Notes: a model not told the origin generated them from the sequence alone. A DNA stretch of 64,000 bases from JACQFZ01 sp041485885 (GCA_041485885.1 JBGPKL010000006.1:1-64000); one strand, 5' to 3'. Positions 42,339 through 51,952 are shown, numbered from the stretch's first letter. Made by a program: numbers and translations.

Positions 42339-42539
42339 ATGCGAATTTTTCTAAACGGCGAGGAAAAGCGTTTGAATAGCGCGCTCACGGTGATGCAGTT
42401 GCTGGCCGAGCTCGGGCTCGCCGAGCGGCGCGTCGCGGTGGAGGTCAATCAGGAGATCGTGCCGCGCAGTCATCACCCGGAGCATCGGCTGCGGGACGAT
42501 GATCGCGTCGAAGTCGTGTTCGCGGTCGGAGGTGGTTAA
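42339..42539 (+). CDS. thiS: sulfur carrier protein ThiS
   Basis: 66 residues, standard ThiS length, ending in the GlyGly tail (VGGG) that is adenylated and thiocarboxylated to carry sulfur for thiazole formation. A beta-grasp fold is indicated by MRIFLNGEEKRLNSALTVMQ. The start is preceded by TTCGGTCGTT without a strong ribosome-binding site. The thiG start overlaps its stop by one base. No TPP riboswitch motif is visible upstream. Confidence 0.93.
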   Translation: MRIFLNGEEKRLNSALTVMQLLAELGLAERRVAVEVNQEIVPRSHHPEHRLRDDDRVEVVFAVGGG

Positions 42540-43357
42540 TGGCGGCGACGGCAAGTGACATCACACTCGCGCCGGCCGGCGATCCGTTGGAGATCGCGGG
42601 CGTGCGCTATCGCTCGCGGCTGCTCGTCGGTACCGGGAAGTACCGCGATTTGGAGGAGACGCGACGCGCGGTCGAAGCGAGCGGCGCGCAGATCGTGACA
42701 GTCGCGATCCGGCGAACCAACATCGGACAAAATCCGAAAGAGCCGAGCTTGACCGACGTGCTCCCTCCCGACCGGTACACGTATTTGCCGAACACCGCCG
42801 GTTGCTACACCGCGCAGGACGCGGTGCGCACGTGCCGCTTGGCGCGCGAGCTGCTGAACGGGCACCAACTGGTGAAGCTCGAAGTGCTCGGGGACGAGAA
42901 GACGCTATTTCCCGACATTCCGCAGACGCTCGAGGCCGCGACGATTCTCGTGAAGGACGGTTTCAAGGTGATGGTCTACACCAACGATGATCCGATCATG
43001 GCGCGCCGCTTCGAAGAGCTCGGCTGCGTCGCGGTCATGCCGCTCGCCGCGCCGATCGGCTCGGGACTCGGCATTCGTAATCCGTACAACATCCGCTTCA
43101 TCGTCGAGGCCGCGAAGGTGCCGATCCTCGTCGACGCCGGCGTCGGCACCGCGAGCGACGCGGCCATTGCGATGGAGCTCGGTTGCGACGGCGTGCTGAT
43201 GAATACCGCCATCGCCGCCGCACAAAATCCGGTGCTCATGGCGGGCGCGATGAAGAAGGCCGTCGAAGCCGGCCGCGAAGCGTATCTCGCCGGTCGCATG
43301 CCGCGTAAGCAATACGGTGCGCCTTCGTCCCCGGTCGGTGGAACGTTCTTCTCATAA
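42539..43357 (+). CDS. thiG: thiazole synthase ThiG
   Basis: 272 residues, a TIM-barrel enzyme joining the ThiS thiocarboxylate, dehydroglycine and deoxyxylulose phosphate into the thiazole phosphate of thiamin. The catalytic lysine is in LVKLEVLGDEKTLFPD and the phosphate-binding loop in MPLAAPIGSGLGIRNPYNI; VGTASDAAIAMELGCDGVLM follows. Start overlaps thiS. An N-terminal extension of about 10 residues is unremarkable. Confidence 0.95.
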   Translation: MAATASDITLAPAGDPLEIAGVRYRSRLLVGTGKYRDLEETRRAVEASGAQIVTVAIRRTNIGQNPKEPSLTDVLPPDRYTYLPNTAGCYTAQDAVRTCRLARELLNGHQLVKLEVLGDEKTLFPDIPQTLEAATILVKDGFKVMVYTNDDPIMARRFEELGCVAVMPLAAPIGSGLGIRNPYNIRFIVEAAKVPILVDAGVGTASDAAIAMELGCDGVLMNTAIAAAQNPVLMAGAMKKAVEAGREAYLAGRMPRKQYGAPSSPVGGTFFS

Positions 43358-44063
43358 TCCAAGCCGCGTTCTCCCCGACTCTCGCCGGCCGATCCGAAGC
43401 TATGTGCTGCGCCAAGGTCGCATGACGACGGCGCAGCGACGCGCGCTCGATACGCTGTGGCCGCGTTATGGCGTCGATCTCGGCGACGCACCGCTCGTTC
43501 CTTCCGCTTTGTTCGGCCGCGCGGCGCCGGCGATTCTCGAAATCGGTTTTGGCAACGGCGACGCGCTAGTGGCAATCGCGGCGGCGCGGCCGGAGTGCGA
43601 TTTCATCGGCGTGGAAGTGCATGCGCCGGGTGTGGGCGGTGCTTTGCTCAAGCTCGCGGAGGCGGAATTAAAAAACGTTCGCGTGATCCGCGCCGACGGC
43701 AACGACGTGCTCGCGCATCTCGCGGCCGGCTCGTTGCACGGAGTGCATTTGTACTTTCCCGATCCGTGGCCGAAGAAGCGCCATCATAAGCGCCGCCTGT
43801 TGCAGCCCGCCTTCGCCGCGCGTTTGTGCGACGCGCTCGCGCCGGACGGTTATCTGCACTGCGCGACCGATTGGGAGAATTACGCGGCGCAGATGCTCTC
43901 GGTACTGGAAGCGACGCCGGGGCTCGTGAATACCGCCGGCGCAGGTCGATACGCCGATCGGCCGGTGTCGCGGCCGGTCACTCGATTTGAAGAGCGCGGC
44001 CGCGTGGAAGGTCGGCCGGTAAGGGATTTGTTTTTTCGGCGAGGCTATGGAACCTCTGATTAA
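43317..44063 (+). CDS. trmB: tRNA (guanine-N7)-methyltransferase TrmB
   Basis: Up to 248 residues from GTG 43317; a later GTG at 43338 is also possible, and either overlaps the thiG end. RSYVLRQGRMTTAQRRAL is the typical N-terminus, ILEIGFGNGDALVAIAA the SAM-binding loop, and LYFPDPWPKKRHHKRRLLQP the conserved TrmB motif. It methylates G46 of tRNAs. thiG-trmB adjacency is common in gamma- and beta-proteobacteria. An inverted repeat follows after 10 bases. Confidence 0.94.
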   Translation: MRLRPRSVERSSHNPSRVLPDSRRPIRSYVLRQGRMTTAQRRALDTLWPRYGVDLGDAPLVPSALFGRAAPAILEIGFGNGDALVAIAAARPECDFIGVEVHAPGVGGALLKLAEAELKNVRVIRADGNDVLAHLAAGSLHGVHLYFPDPWPKKRHHKRRLLQPAFAARLCDALAPDGYLHCATDWENYAAQMLSVLEATPGLVNTAGAGRYADRPVSRPVTRFEERGRVEGRPVRDLFFRRGYGTSD

Positions 44064-44073
44064 TTCAGACGAA

Positions 44074-44144
44074 CCGCCAAGGACGCCAAGGACGCGAGGG
44101 ATTTTTCCTTCCCCTTTCTTTGGCGTCCTTAGCGTTCTTGGCGG
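44074..44144. repeat. intergenic inverted repeat (CCGCCAAGGACGCC type)
   Basis: A left arm CCGCCAAGGACGCCAAGGAC (44074-44093) faces a right arm ending ...GGCGTCCTTAGCGTTCTTGGCGG (to 44144) and would form a long imperfect hairpin. TTCAGAC flanks both sides. This resembles a short palindromic repeat widely scattered in related genomes and may terminate transcripts from both sides. Confidence 0.6.
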
Positions 44145-44206
44145 CTAAGAAATTTCAGACATTCCTTATTTTTCAGACGAGCGCTTGTTGAAGAGACGCC
44201 CGGGCT

Positions 44207-45928
44207 TTACGCCGCCGACGCGGCAGCCTCTCCCGCCAACAATTTCGCCAGCGCCTCGTAATCGATGGGCTTCACCAGATGGAAATCGAAGCCGGACAGC
44301 AACGCCCGACGGCGGTCCGCTTCTCCGCCGAAGCCGGTGATGGCGATTAGGGGAGTCTGCTTGAAGCGTGAGTGCTCGCGCAGGCGTTTGGCGACGTCGT
44401 AACCGTTCATGTCGGGCAGGCCGATATCGAGCAGCACCGCGTCCGGGTGAAATTCAATGGCCGCTTCGAGCCCGGCCACGCCGGCGTGCGCGAGCTGCAC
44501 TTCGTGCCCGGTCATCTCGAGCAACATCGCGAGACCGCGCGCCGAATCGACGTTGTCGTCAACGATCAGAATACGCCGCGCCGGCTGACCGCTGAGCGCC
44601 GCACTCGCCACGCTGTCCGAAGCACGGACGCTGGTTTCCGACAGCAGCGGAAGTCGAACGATGAACTCGGCGCCGCAGCCCACGCCGTCGCTGACCGCTT
44701 CAACCGTGCCCCCGTGCAGCTCGACCAAACCGCGCACGAGCGCGAGGCCGATGCCGAGTCCATCCCGCGTCCGATTGAGCGAAGAATTGACTTGCGCAAA
44801 GAGCTCGAACACGCCCTCGAGCATATCCGGCGGTATGCCGGCGCCGTTGTCGCGCACGCGCAGCACCGCCTGGCGCTGGGAGCGTTCTTCGATCTCCACG
44901 GCAAGCTCGATCGATCCGCCTTCATCCGTGTATTTCACGGCATTGGCAAGGAGGTTATCGATGACTTGCGTCAAGCGCACGCTGTCACCTTCGAGGTACA
45001 TCGGCTCCGGCGGCACGACAACATTCAGGAGATGCCGGCGTGCCTCAACCAACGGCTTCACCGTCTCGATCGCATGTGCCACCACCGCCGACAGCTCCAG
45101 CGGCTCGCGCTGCAGCTTGATCCGGCCGCTCGTGATGCGTGCGACGTCGAGCAGGTCGTCGATCAGCCGAGTGAGATGTTTCAGTTGACGCCCCAGTAGC
45201 TCACGCGCCCACGCGAACTGCCCTTCGGAAAGACTCGAGACGTGCAGCAACTGCACGCCATTGTGAATCGCGGACAAAGGATTACGCAGCTCATGTGCCA
45301 GGATCGCGAGGAACTCGTCCTTGCGGCGCGACGCTTCTTGAAGCTGCGCCTCGATGCGCTTGCGCTCGCTGATCTCGGCTTTGAGATGGTCGTTGGCGGC
45401 CGCGAGATCGCTGTTCGCCTGCTCGAGCGTGCGGTTGAGCTTCTGCAGCTCGCGCGTGTTCTCCACTTTGAGCTGCGCATGGGCTTGCGCGAGCTCCGCG
45501 TTCGCTTTCGTGAGGCTGCTGTTTAGCTGGCGCAACTCGCGCCGCTGCATATAAAGCTGCACCAGCACCTGCACTTTGCCGCGCAATATTTCCGGTATGA
45601 CGGGCACGTATACGTAGTCGACCGTGCCCATCTGATAACCCCTCAGGCGATCGAGATCCGTAACGTGCACGCCGGTGACGAAGATGATCGGCGTCTGCTC
45701 GAAGCGCGGATGCTCGCGGATCATCGCCGCCGTCTCGAAGCCGTCCATGCCCGGTATGCTGACGTCGAGCAGGATCGCCGCGAACTCCATCTCCATCAGT
45801 CGCTGCAACGCCGCGGTACCCGACTGCGCGCGCACCAGGTTTTGATTGGGTGTCGCGAGAATCGCCTCGTAACTCAGGAGGCGCGCCGGCTGATCGTCCA
45901 CGAGTAGGATGTTGACTTTGTCGGTCAT
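44207..45928 (-). CDS. receiver - histidine kinase - receiver hybrid protein
   Basis: 573 residues, soluble. N-terminal receiver with phospho-acceptor near D55 (ILLDVSIPGMDG) but the usual conserved Lys before the last helix is replaced (VPVIPEILRGKV). A coiled coil follows (about 125-200), then HisKA with H in LAHELRNPLSAIHNG, HATPase_c (NLLANAVKY, GLGIGLALVRGLVELHGG), and a second receiver at about 455-570 with ILIVDDNVDSARGL and AVLLDIGLPDMNGYD. It resembles regulators that read a receiver signal through a linker. No DNA-binding domain. Confidence 0.9.
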   Translation of the reverse strand: MTDKVNILLVDDQPARLLSYEAILATPNQNLVRAQSGTAALQRLMEMEFAAILLDVSIPGMDGFETAAMIREHPRFEQTPIIFVTGVHVTDLDRLRGYQMGTVDYVYVPVIPEILRGKVQVLVQLYMQRRELRQLNSSLTKANAELAQAHAQLKVENTRELQKLNRTLEQANSDLAAANDHLKAEISERKRIEAQLQEASRRKDEFLAILAHELRNPLSAIHNGVQLLHVSSLSEGQFAWARELLGRQLKHLTRLIDDLLDVARITSGRIKLQREPLELSAVVAHAIETVKPLVEARRHLLNVVVPPEPMYLEGDSVRLTQVIDNLLANAVKYTDEGGSIELAVEIEERSQRQAVLRVRDNGAGIPPDMLEGVFELFAQVNSSLNRTRDGLGIGLALVRGLVELHGGTVEAVSDGVGCGAEFIVRLPLLSETSVRASDSVASAALSGQPARRILIVDDNVDSARGLAMLLEMTGHEVQLAHAGVAGLEAAIEFHPDAVLLDIGLPDMNGYDVAKRLREHSRFKQTPLIAITGFGGEADRRRALLSGFDFHLVKPIDYEALAKLLAGEAAASAA

Positions 45929-45978
45929 AGGTAACGCACGCGCGTTAGCGCGTGCCTCGGCTCCAGTAATTCCAAAAT

Positions 45979-46016
45979 CCCTCCCCCCTTGCGGGGGAGG
46001 GGTCGGGGAGAGGGGG
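45979..46016. repeat. G/C-rich palindromic intergenic repeat
   Basis: CCTCCCCC and GGGGGAGG form a compact hairpin around TTGC in the intergenic region upstream of the hybrid kinase gene, followed by GGTCGGGGAGAGGGGGAG. It looks like the extragenic palindromes common in Proteobacteria. No coding function is seen between 45929 and 46214. Confidence 0.5.
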
Positions 46017-46214
46017 AGTTTGTTCGCCGGCGCGGTTCATATTATCGATGTAGCGTGATCGCTCTTTCGGCGCGCGCAAAATTGAGCGGCGAGAGCCGCG
46101 CCCGAATGGAAATCCGAAGGACGGAAACTTACCTAGGGGGAAGAATGAGCACAACCGCTGCCGCTAGGGAAAAGACCTTAGTGAAGGCGCGGAATGTACG
46201 GGGTTAGTAAGGTT

Positions 46215-46517
46215 CTATTTCTCTTTACCGTCGTAGGCGTTGACGAGCGCCCATTTCTCCTTGGGCGACAAAAGGCGTATGGAGCATTCGCGTACGAGGG
46301 CGGCGGAACGGTTTTCGCACGCCTCCTGATAGCGCACGCGAACCGGCCGGCGGCTGCGAGTGTAACGAGCGCCCGTGCCTTCGTTGTGTTGAACGACGCG
46401 GCGCTCGATATCATTCGTGACACCCGTGTACAACGAGCCGTCGCGACACTCGACGATGTACAGGTACCAGAGACCTTCGGTCTCCGCGGCGGGCCGAGGC
46501 GCTAGTGGTGCAGACAT
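46215..46517 (-). CDS. GIY-YIG nuclease family protein
   Basis: 100 residues. WYLYIVECRDGSLYTGVTND gives the GIY-YIG catalytic core in the variant YIV-x(9)-YTG with the following Arg (DIERRVVQHN). Stand-alone members (UPF0213/YhbQ type) occur in many bacteria and may nick DNA in repair. It has its own transcription unit 98 bases downstream of the SirB1-like gene. The last 20 residues are basic-polar. Confidence 0.9.
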   Translation of the reverse strand: MSAPLAPRPAAETEGLWYLYIVECRDGSLYTGVTNDIERRVVQHNEGTGARYTRSRRPVRVRYQEACENRSAALVRECSIRLLSPKEKWALVNAYDGKEK

Positions 46518-46610
46518 AGAAATTACCGGGTGGTGGATCGGGAATCGACGCGCGGGTGAGGCGCGAAGATGATTAAACCGGCCGGACGCAGCTCCGCGTG
46601 CATGACTAGC

Positions 46611-47453
46611 TCAATTGAGCCTGGAGACCAGGCGTTCTAACTCTACGATGCGTTGATGCAGCTCGCTTCCCTCGGGATCGGCGGGGTTGAGCGACAAGTA
46701 ACGACGCAGATCGGCGAGCGCGGGCCGGAAGCATTCGAGCCGTTCGTAAAGTTGACCGCGATCGCGCACTTCTTCGGCGAGATCCGGCGCGATCAGAAGA
46801 ATGCGATCGATCGCCGTGAGCGCCTTCGGATAATCTTCGTTGTTGACGTAAATCGCCTTCAAGTTGCGCAGCATGCGCAGCAAGATTTCCTTCTTGCCCG
46901 CCGCTTGCAGCAACGGCGCGAGCGGCGCGGACGGCGCCTCGTCGTCGCCGAAGCGCTGGCGCAGCCGTTGCACCAAGTCCTCTTCGCTCAAGGCGGCCCC
47001 ACCCGAGAACGGATCGAGCACGATATCGCCCACGTCGGTTTCGGACTTCACCAAGAAGTGACCGGGGAATGAGATGCCTTGGAATGTCAGCCCGATACGA
47101 TGACCGATTTCCATGTAGAGAATGGACAGGGTGATGGGAATGCCGAGCTTGCGGTCGAGTACTTCGTTCAGAAAGCTGTTGCGCGGATCGTAGTAGTCGT
47201 CGGTATTGCCGCTAAACCCTTGGTCCTCGAACAAGAACTCGTTCAGCGCGACGACGGTGTCTTCGAACGTCGCCGTCGGGGAAAGTCGACCGCGCACGCC
47301 GGCCGCAAGGTCATCGAGGCGCCGCATGTAGGTGCCTACGTCGAGGCCTGGATACTCGTCGGTGGCCATGAGCAACGCCGCCTCCGCGAGGTTGATCTCG
47401 TCCTCGGGCCGCTCGAGCAGGTCCCTAAATCGGTCGGCGGTGTTCGAATGCAT
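46611..47453 (-). CDS. SirB1 family transglutaminase-like/TPR protein
   Basis: 280 residues from the ATG at 47453. The transglutaminase-like core (SirB1/Transglut_core2) occupies residues about 40-180 with RNSFLNEVLDRKLGIPITLS and GISFPGHFLVKSE. The C-terminal part (about 190-275) has TPR-like helices (NNEDYPKALTAIDRIL, CFRPALADLRRYLSL). The usual catalytic Cys of transglutaminases is not apparent. Function undefined, found in many Proteobacteria. The frame is open upstream, but a Met start after which the family's conserved region begins is at 47453. Confidence 0.88.
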   Translation of the reverse strand: MHSNTADRFRDLLERPEDEINLAEAALLMATDEYPGLDVGTYMRRLDDLAAGVRGRLSPTATFEDTVVALNEFLFEDQGFSGNTDDYYDPRNSFLNEVLDRKLGIPITLSILYMEIGHRIGLTFQGISFPGHFLVKSETDVGDIVLDPFSGGAALSEEDLVQRLRQRFGDDEAPSAPLAPLLQAAGKKEILLRMLRNLKAIYVNNEDYPKALTAIDRILLIAPDLAEEVRDRGQLYERLECFRPALADLRRYLSLNPADPEGSELHQRIVELERLVSRLN

Positions 47454-47663
47454 CGCGCGCGTCGCTCGTGTGAGTCTGAAGGTAACTATAGCAAAGGCAT
47501 TGGCGACGGCCGCCTGCGGTCGACAGGCGAGTGACGAAAAGCGGCACCGAACTAACGCGTGCGCGGCCGAGGGGTTAGCGACAATAGTTGCGAAGGCGCT
47601 TAGGAGCTTCGCGCGACGCGACGGTCGAGATACTGCGTTCAATCCCGTGCAACCACCGCGCGC

Positions 47664-50039
47664 TCACTTCGTTCGATGGTTGGCCAAATAAAGCCAGGTG
47701 TCGACGACGGCGTCCGGGTTTAGCGAAATGCTTTCGATGCCTTGCTGCACCAGCCAGTCGGCAAGATCAGGGTGATCCGAAGGGCCTTGCCCGCAGATGC
47801 CGATGTATTTGCCGGCCTTCCGGCAGGCGGCGATGGCTCGTTGCAGCAACGCTTTAACGGCCGGATCGCGCTCGTCGAACGCGGCGGCGATCGCGCCCGA
47901 GTCGCGGTCGAGGCCGAGGGTGAGTTGCGTGAGATCGTTCGAGCCGATCGAGAAACCGTCGAAGTGCTCGAGAAATTCTTCCGCGAGCAGCGCGTTCGAC
48001 GGAAGCTCGCACATCATGATGAGCTTCAGGCCGTCGACGCCGCGGCGCAGCCCGTTCGCCGCGAGCAGCTGCACCACGGCGCGCGCCTCGGTCACGGTGC
48101 GAACGAAGGGCACCATCACCTCGACGTTCGTGAACCCCATCACCTCGCGCACCTGCTTGAGTGCCCGACATTCGAGCTCGAAGCAGTCGCGAAACGACGC
48201 GGCGATGTAGCGCGCCGCGCCGCGGAACCCGAGCATGGGATTCTCTTCGTGCGGCTCGTAGCGGCTCCCGCCGATCAGGTTGGCGTATTCGTTCGATTTG
48301 AAATCCGAGAGCCGCACGATGACCGGTTTGGGACTGAACGCGGCGGCGAGCGTGGCGATGCCTTCGGTGAGCTTCTCGACGTAGAAGCGCACGGGATCGC
48401 CGTAGCCGGCGATGCGTTCTTCCATGGCCCGCTTGACGTCGTCCGGTTGCTCGTCGTATTCGAGCAAGGCTTTGGGATGAATGCCGATCATGCGGTTGAT
48501 GATGAACTCGAGGCGCGCCAGGCCGATCCCGGCGTTCGGCAGCCATTGGAAATCGAAAGCACGCTCGGGGTTGCCCACGTTCATCATCACCTTGACCGGG
48601 ATCGGCGGCATTTTCCCGAGATTGATGTCGCGGACCTCGAAGTCGAGCAGGCCTTTGTAGACGAAACCGGTCTCGCCTTCGGCGCACGAGACCGTGACCG
48701 GTTCGCCCGCCGAGATCGATTGCGTCGCGTTGCCGCAGCCGACGACCGCCGGAACGCCGAGTTCGCGCGCCACGATCGCGGCGTGGCAAGTGCGGCCGCC
48801 GCGGTTGGTGACGATCGCCGCGGCGCGCTTCATCACCGGCTCCCAATCGGGGTCGGTCATGTCGGTCACGATGACGTCACCGGGTTGCACCTTGCCCAAC
48901 TCCGCGGCGTTTTGAATTACGCGCGCCGGTCCCGCGCCGATACGCGTGCCGATAGAGCGACCCGTAGTCAAAACCTCGCCGCGCTGCTTGAGCCGGAAGC
49001 GTTGCAGCATGTCGTGGCGCGCGCGGCTGCGCACGGTTTCGGGCCGCGCTTGCAAAATATAAAGGTTGCCATCCACGCCGTCCTTGCCCCATTCGATGTC
49101 CATCGGCCGGCCGTAGTGCTGCTCGATCACGAGCGCGTGGCGCGCCAACTCCTCCACTTCCGCATCGCTGAGGCAGAAGCGGAGCTGCTCTGCGCGCGGT
49201 ACCGCGACGGTTTGTGTCGCGCGGCCCGCCGCCGCGTCCGTTGCGTAAATCATTTTGACGGCTTTTTCGCCGCGTGTGCGTTTGATGATCGCGCGTCTGC
49301 CCGCGCGCAGCGTCGGCTTATGGACGTAGAATTCATCCGGGTTGACGCTGCCCTGCACCACGGTCTCGCCCAGTCCATACGCGGCGGTGATGAACACGAC
49401 GTCGGGAAAACCCGATTCGGTATCGAGCGTGAAGATCACTCCGCTCGCGCCGCGATCGCTGCGCACCATGCGCTGAATGCCGGCCGACAGCGCGACGCCG
49501 TCGTGGTCGAAGCCCTGGTGCGCGCGGTAGCTGATCGCACGGTCGTTGAAGAGCGAGACATACACGCGTTTGACCGCTTCCAGCACCGCCGCGAGCCCGC
49601 GCACGTTGAGATAAGTCTCTTGCTGACCGGCGAAAGAAGCCTCGGGCAGATCTTCCGCGGTCGCAGAGGAGCGCACCGCGACAGCAAGCTCGCCACCCGC
49701 TTCCTGTTCGAGCTTGCGAAATGTATCGCTGACTGCCTGTTGCAGAGACGCGTGTAACGGAGCGGCCGAGATCCAGTCGCGGATTTCGCGACCGGCCGCG
49801 GCGAGCGCGGCTACGTCATCCACGTTGAGCGCGACGAGCCGCCGGCGAATCCGATCGGTAAGCTGGCCTTCGTCGAGAAATGCATGAAACGCCGCCGCGG
49901 TCGTTGCGAAACCGCCGGGCACGCGCACGCCGGCCTCGGCGAGGTGGCGGATCATCTCGCCGAGCGACGCGTTCTTGCCGCCGACGCGTGCCACGTCCCC
50001 CATACCCAAGGATTCCAACGGCACGACCCACTCATTCAT
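47664..50039 (-). CDS. ppsA: phosphoenolpyruvate synthase
   Basis: 791 residues from the ATG at 50039, the standard length. It converts pyruvate, ATP and water to PEP, AMP and phosphate in gluconeogenesis. The N-terminal ATP-binding domain starts WVVPLESLGMGDVARVGGKN. The phosphohistidine domain has GGRTCHAAIVARELGVPAVVG, with the catalytic His. The C-terminal PEP-binding domain includes GFRGAARYIA and FDGFSIGSNDLTQLTLG. It is transcribed divergently from its regulator, ppsR, 69 bases away. The open frame extends upstream, but the N-terminus begins canonically at 50039. Confidence 0.96.
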   Translation of the reverse strand: MNEWVVPLESLGMGDVARVGGKNASLGEMIRHLAEAGVRVPGGFATTAAAFHAFLDEGQLTDRIRRRLVALNVDDVAALAAAGREIRDWISAAPLHASLQQAVSDTFRKLEQEAGGELAVAVRSSATAEDLPEASFAGQQETYLNVRGLAAVLEAVKRVYVSLFNDRAISYRAHQGFDHDGVALSAGIQRMVRSDRGASGVIFTLDTESGFPDVVFITAAYGLGETVVQGSVNPDEFYVHKPTLRAGRRAIIKRTRGEKAVKMIYATDAAAGRATQTVAVPRAEQLRFCLSDAEVEELARHALVIEQHYGRPMDIEWGKDGVDGNLYILQARPETVRSRARHDMLQRFRLKQRGEVLTTGRSIGTRIGAGPARVIQNAAELGKVQPGDVIVTDMTDPDWEPVMKRAAAIVTNRGGRTCHAAIVARELGVPAVVGCGNATQSISAGEPVTVSCAEGETGFVYKGLLDFEVRDINLGKMPPIPVKVMMNVGNPERAFDFQWLPNAGIGLARLEFIINRMIGIHPKALLEYDEQPDDVKRAMEERIAGYGDPVRFYVEKLTEGIATLAAAFSPKPVIVRLSDFKSNEYANLIGGSRYEPHEENPMLGFRGAARYIAASFRDCFELECRALKQVREVMGFTNVEVMVPFVRTVTEARAVVQLLAANGLRRGVDGLKLIMMCELPSNALLAEEFLEHFDGFSIGSNDLTQLTLGLDRDSGAIAAAFDERDPAVKALLQRAIAACRKAGKYIGICGQGPSDHPDLADWLVQQGIESISLNPDAVVDTWLYLANHRTK

Positions 50040-50107
50040 TTGTTCGGTCTCCGTTTTGCAACGAACGCGCATAAGATGTTTGTAACCACAGCTTGGCTTG
50101 GTGAAAC

Positions 50108-50956
50108 ATGAGCCGGCGATTCTGGCAGAATATGGCAATGGAACGCGATGTCTTTTTCGTATCCGATCGCACCGGCATCACCGCTGAGACGCTCGGCTTG
50201 AGCCTGCTCACGCAGTTCAACGGTATTAAATTCAAGAAACACACGCGCCGCTTCGTCGATACGATCGAGAAAGCCCGTGCCGTGGCTGCGGAGATCCGTC
50301 AAACGGCGCGCGATATGAACGCTCGTCCGATCGTCTTCAGCACGCTGATCGACGAGGAAATGCGCCAGGCGGTGGCCGCGTCCGAAGGCGTCTTCTTCGA
50401 TCTGATGGATACGTTCATTTCGCCGCTTGAAGTTACGCTCCAACAAAAATCCACGCACACGATTGGCCGCGCGCGCGAGATCGTCGATCAATCGAAATAC
50501 ACGGTGCGCATGGACGCCGTCAATTTCGCGCTCCTGACCGACGATGGTCTGCACACCCCGGACTACGGGCGCGCGGACGTGATTCTCATTGGCGTGTCGC
50601 GTACTGGAAAGACACCGACCTGCCTTTATCTGGCTTTGACCTTCGGTATTCACGCGGCCAATTATCCTCTCACTGAAGAGGAGCTCGATGAGCCGCGGCT
50701 GCCGCCGGCGCTCGGCTCCCATCACTCGCGGCTGTTCGGTCTATCGATCGATCCGCAGCGCCTGCATCACATCCGCCGCGAGCGTAAAGCCGAGGGTACT
50801 TACGCGACCCTCAAGCGCTGCCAGTACGAGACCGCTCAGGCGGAGGCGCTGTTCCGTGGCGAGAATATCCCCTATCTGCAAGCGACCGCTATGTCGGTCG
50901 AGGAAATCGCGAGCACCGTCCTGCATCACATGAAGCCACAGTGGCGCCTTTCATAG
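50108..50956 (+). CDS. ppsR: PEP synthase regulatory protein (PSRP)
   Basis: 282 residues, bifunctional ADP-dependent kinase and phosphorylase controlling PEP synthase. The family signature DVFFVSDRTGITAETLGLSL near the N-terminus, the P-loop GVSRTGKTPTCLYLA at about 158-172, and the C-terminal NIPYLQATAMSVEEIAS are all present. An ATG at 50132 or 50138 would also fit the usual start (MERDVFFVSD). It is divergent to ppsA, a conserved arrangement. Confidence 0.94.
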   Translation: MSRRFWQNMAMERDVFFVSDRTGITAETLGLSLLTQFNGIKFKKHTRRFVDTIEKARAVAAEIRQTARDMNARPIVFSTLIDEEMRQAVAASEGVFFDLMDTFISPLEVTLQQKSTHTIGRAREIVDQSKYTVRMDAVNFALLTDDGLHTPDYGRADVILIGVSRTGKTPTCLYLALTFGIHAANYPLTEEELDEPRLPPALGSHHSRLFGLSIDPQRLHHIRRERKAEGTYATLKRCQYETAQAEALFRGENIPYLQATAMSVEEIASTVLHHMKPQWRLS

Positions 50957-50977
50957 GAGCCGCGCGCGGCGGCCGAG

Positions 50978-51952
50978 CTATGGTACGACGAAGCAGTTGA
51001 GATCGTCCGCGAACACGACTGGGCCGGCGTAGCGCGCGCGAATTGAGGCGAGCGCGGCTTCCTCGTGCCCGAGCGTTCGGCCCGTGCGATGCGATAGCAC
51101 GACGCGCTTCACGTTGGCCTGTGCCGCCACTCGGCCGATTACCGATGGTGGCATGTACGAGTAGCGCTCGATGCCCGCGGCGCCTTCCGTTACCGCATGA
51201 TGCGCGACTAAGAGGTCCGCGTTCTGCGCCAGGCGTTCTAAATTTCCTCCTTCCCCGTTCGTGTCGCCGGTGAACACGATGTTGCGATCGCCGAACCGTA
51301 CACGCCACGCGAGCGCGGGGTAGCCGCCATGGATCACCTCGGCCGCCGCCGCTTGCGCGCGTTCGCCCGCACGGACTTCGATGACGCCCGCGACGTTATC
51401 CTCGCGTCGCACTCCGACTGGGGAAGGTCGGTTACGAACCTCATGCGCGTCGAGCTTGAAGCCTTCCTTCACGAGAGGACTGAGCACATCACCGAGATGG
51501 CGATAGGCGCCGCGGCTGCCGTCGAACAGCGTACGGATGAAGGTTACCGTGGAAGGGGCGAAACGGTTACCCGTGGGACCATAAAGCGGTAACGCCCGCA
51601 TCCGACCCTCCTGCAAGGCGATCGAAACCAACGCGGACAAATCGAGCGTGTGGTCCGCGTGCAGGTGTGTGAGAAGCACGACGTCGAGGTCAGAGGCGCG
51701 CGCGCCGCTTGCGACGAAGCGCAGCGCCGCACCGGGTCCTGCGTCGATCAACACGCGCGCCCTGCCGTCGATCCAGACCAGGTAAGCACTGGCTGCTCGT
51801 CCGCCGGCCAAGTCCGGTCCGCCCGAGCCAAGTACTTGGACTTTCAGGCCGGAGGAATCGCAGGAATCGGGGAAACTACCCTCGGCAAGTAGAGAATCGG
51901 GTTTCGCGAGGAGCACGGCCAGAGCGACCGCGACCTTGCGAATGTGCTTCAC
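50978..51952 (-). CDS. exported metallo-beta-lactamase-fold hydrolase
   Basis: 324 residues with a Sec signal peptide (about 1-23). The MBL motif HLHADH at about 96-101 plus VFTGDTNG provide metal ligands. The protein resembles RNase Z-type MBL hydrolases, but because it is exported it is not likely to be tRNA-processing. Substrate unknown; candidates are phosphodiesters or lactones. The start overlaps the end of the Rof-like gene by four bases. Confidence 0.85.
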   Translation of the reverse strand: MKHIRKVAVALAVLLAKPDSLLAEGSFPDSCDSSGLKVQVLGSGGPDLAGGRAASAYLVWIDGRARVLIDAGPGAALRFVASGARASDLDVVLLTHLHADHTLDLSALVSIALQEGRMRALPLYGPTGNRFAPSTVTFIRTLFDGSRGAYRHLGDVLSPLVKEGFKLDAHEVRNRPSPVGVRREDNVAGVIEVRAGERAQAAAAEVIHGGYPALAWRVRFGDRNIVFTGDTNGEGGNLERLAQNADLLVAHHAVTEGAAGIERYSYMPPSVIGRVAAQANVKRVVLSHRTGRTLGHEEAALASIRARYAGPVVFADDLNCFVVP

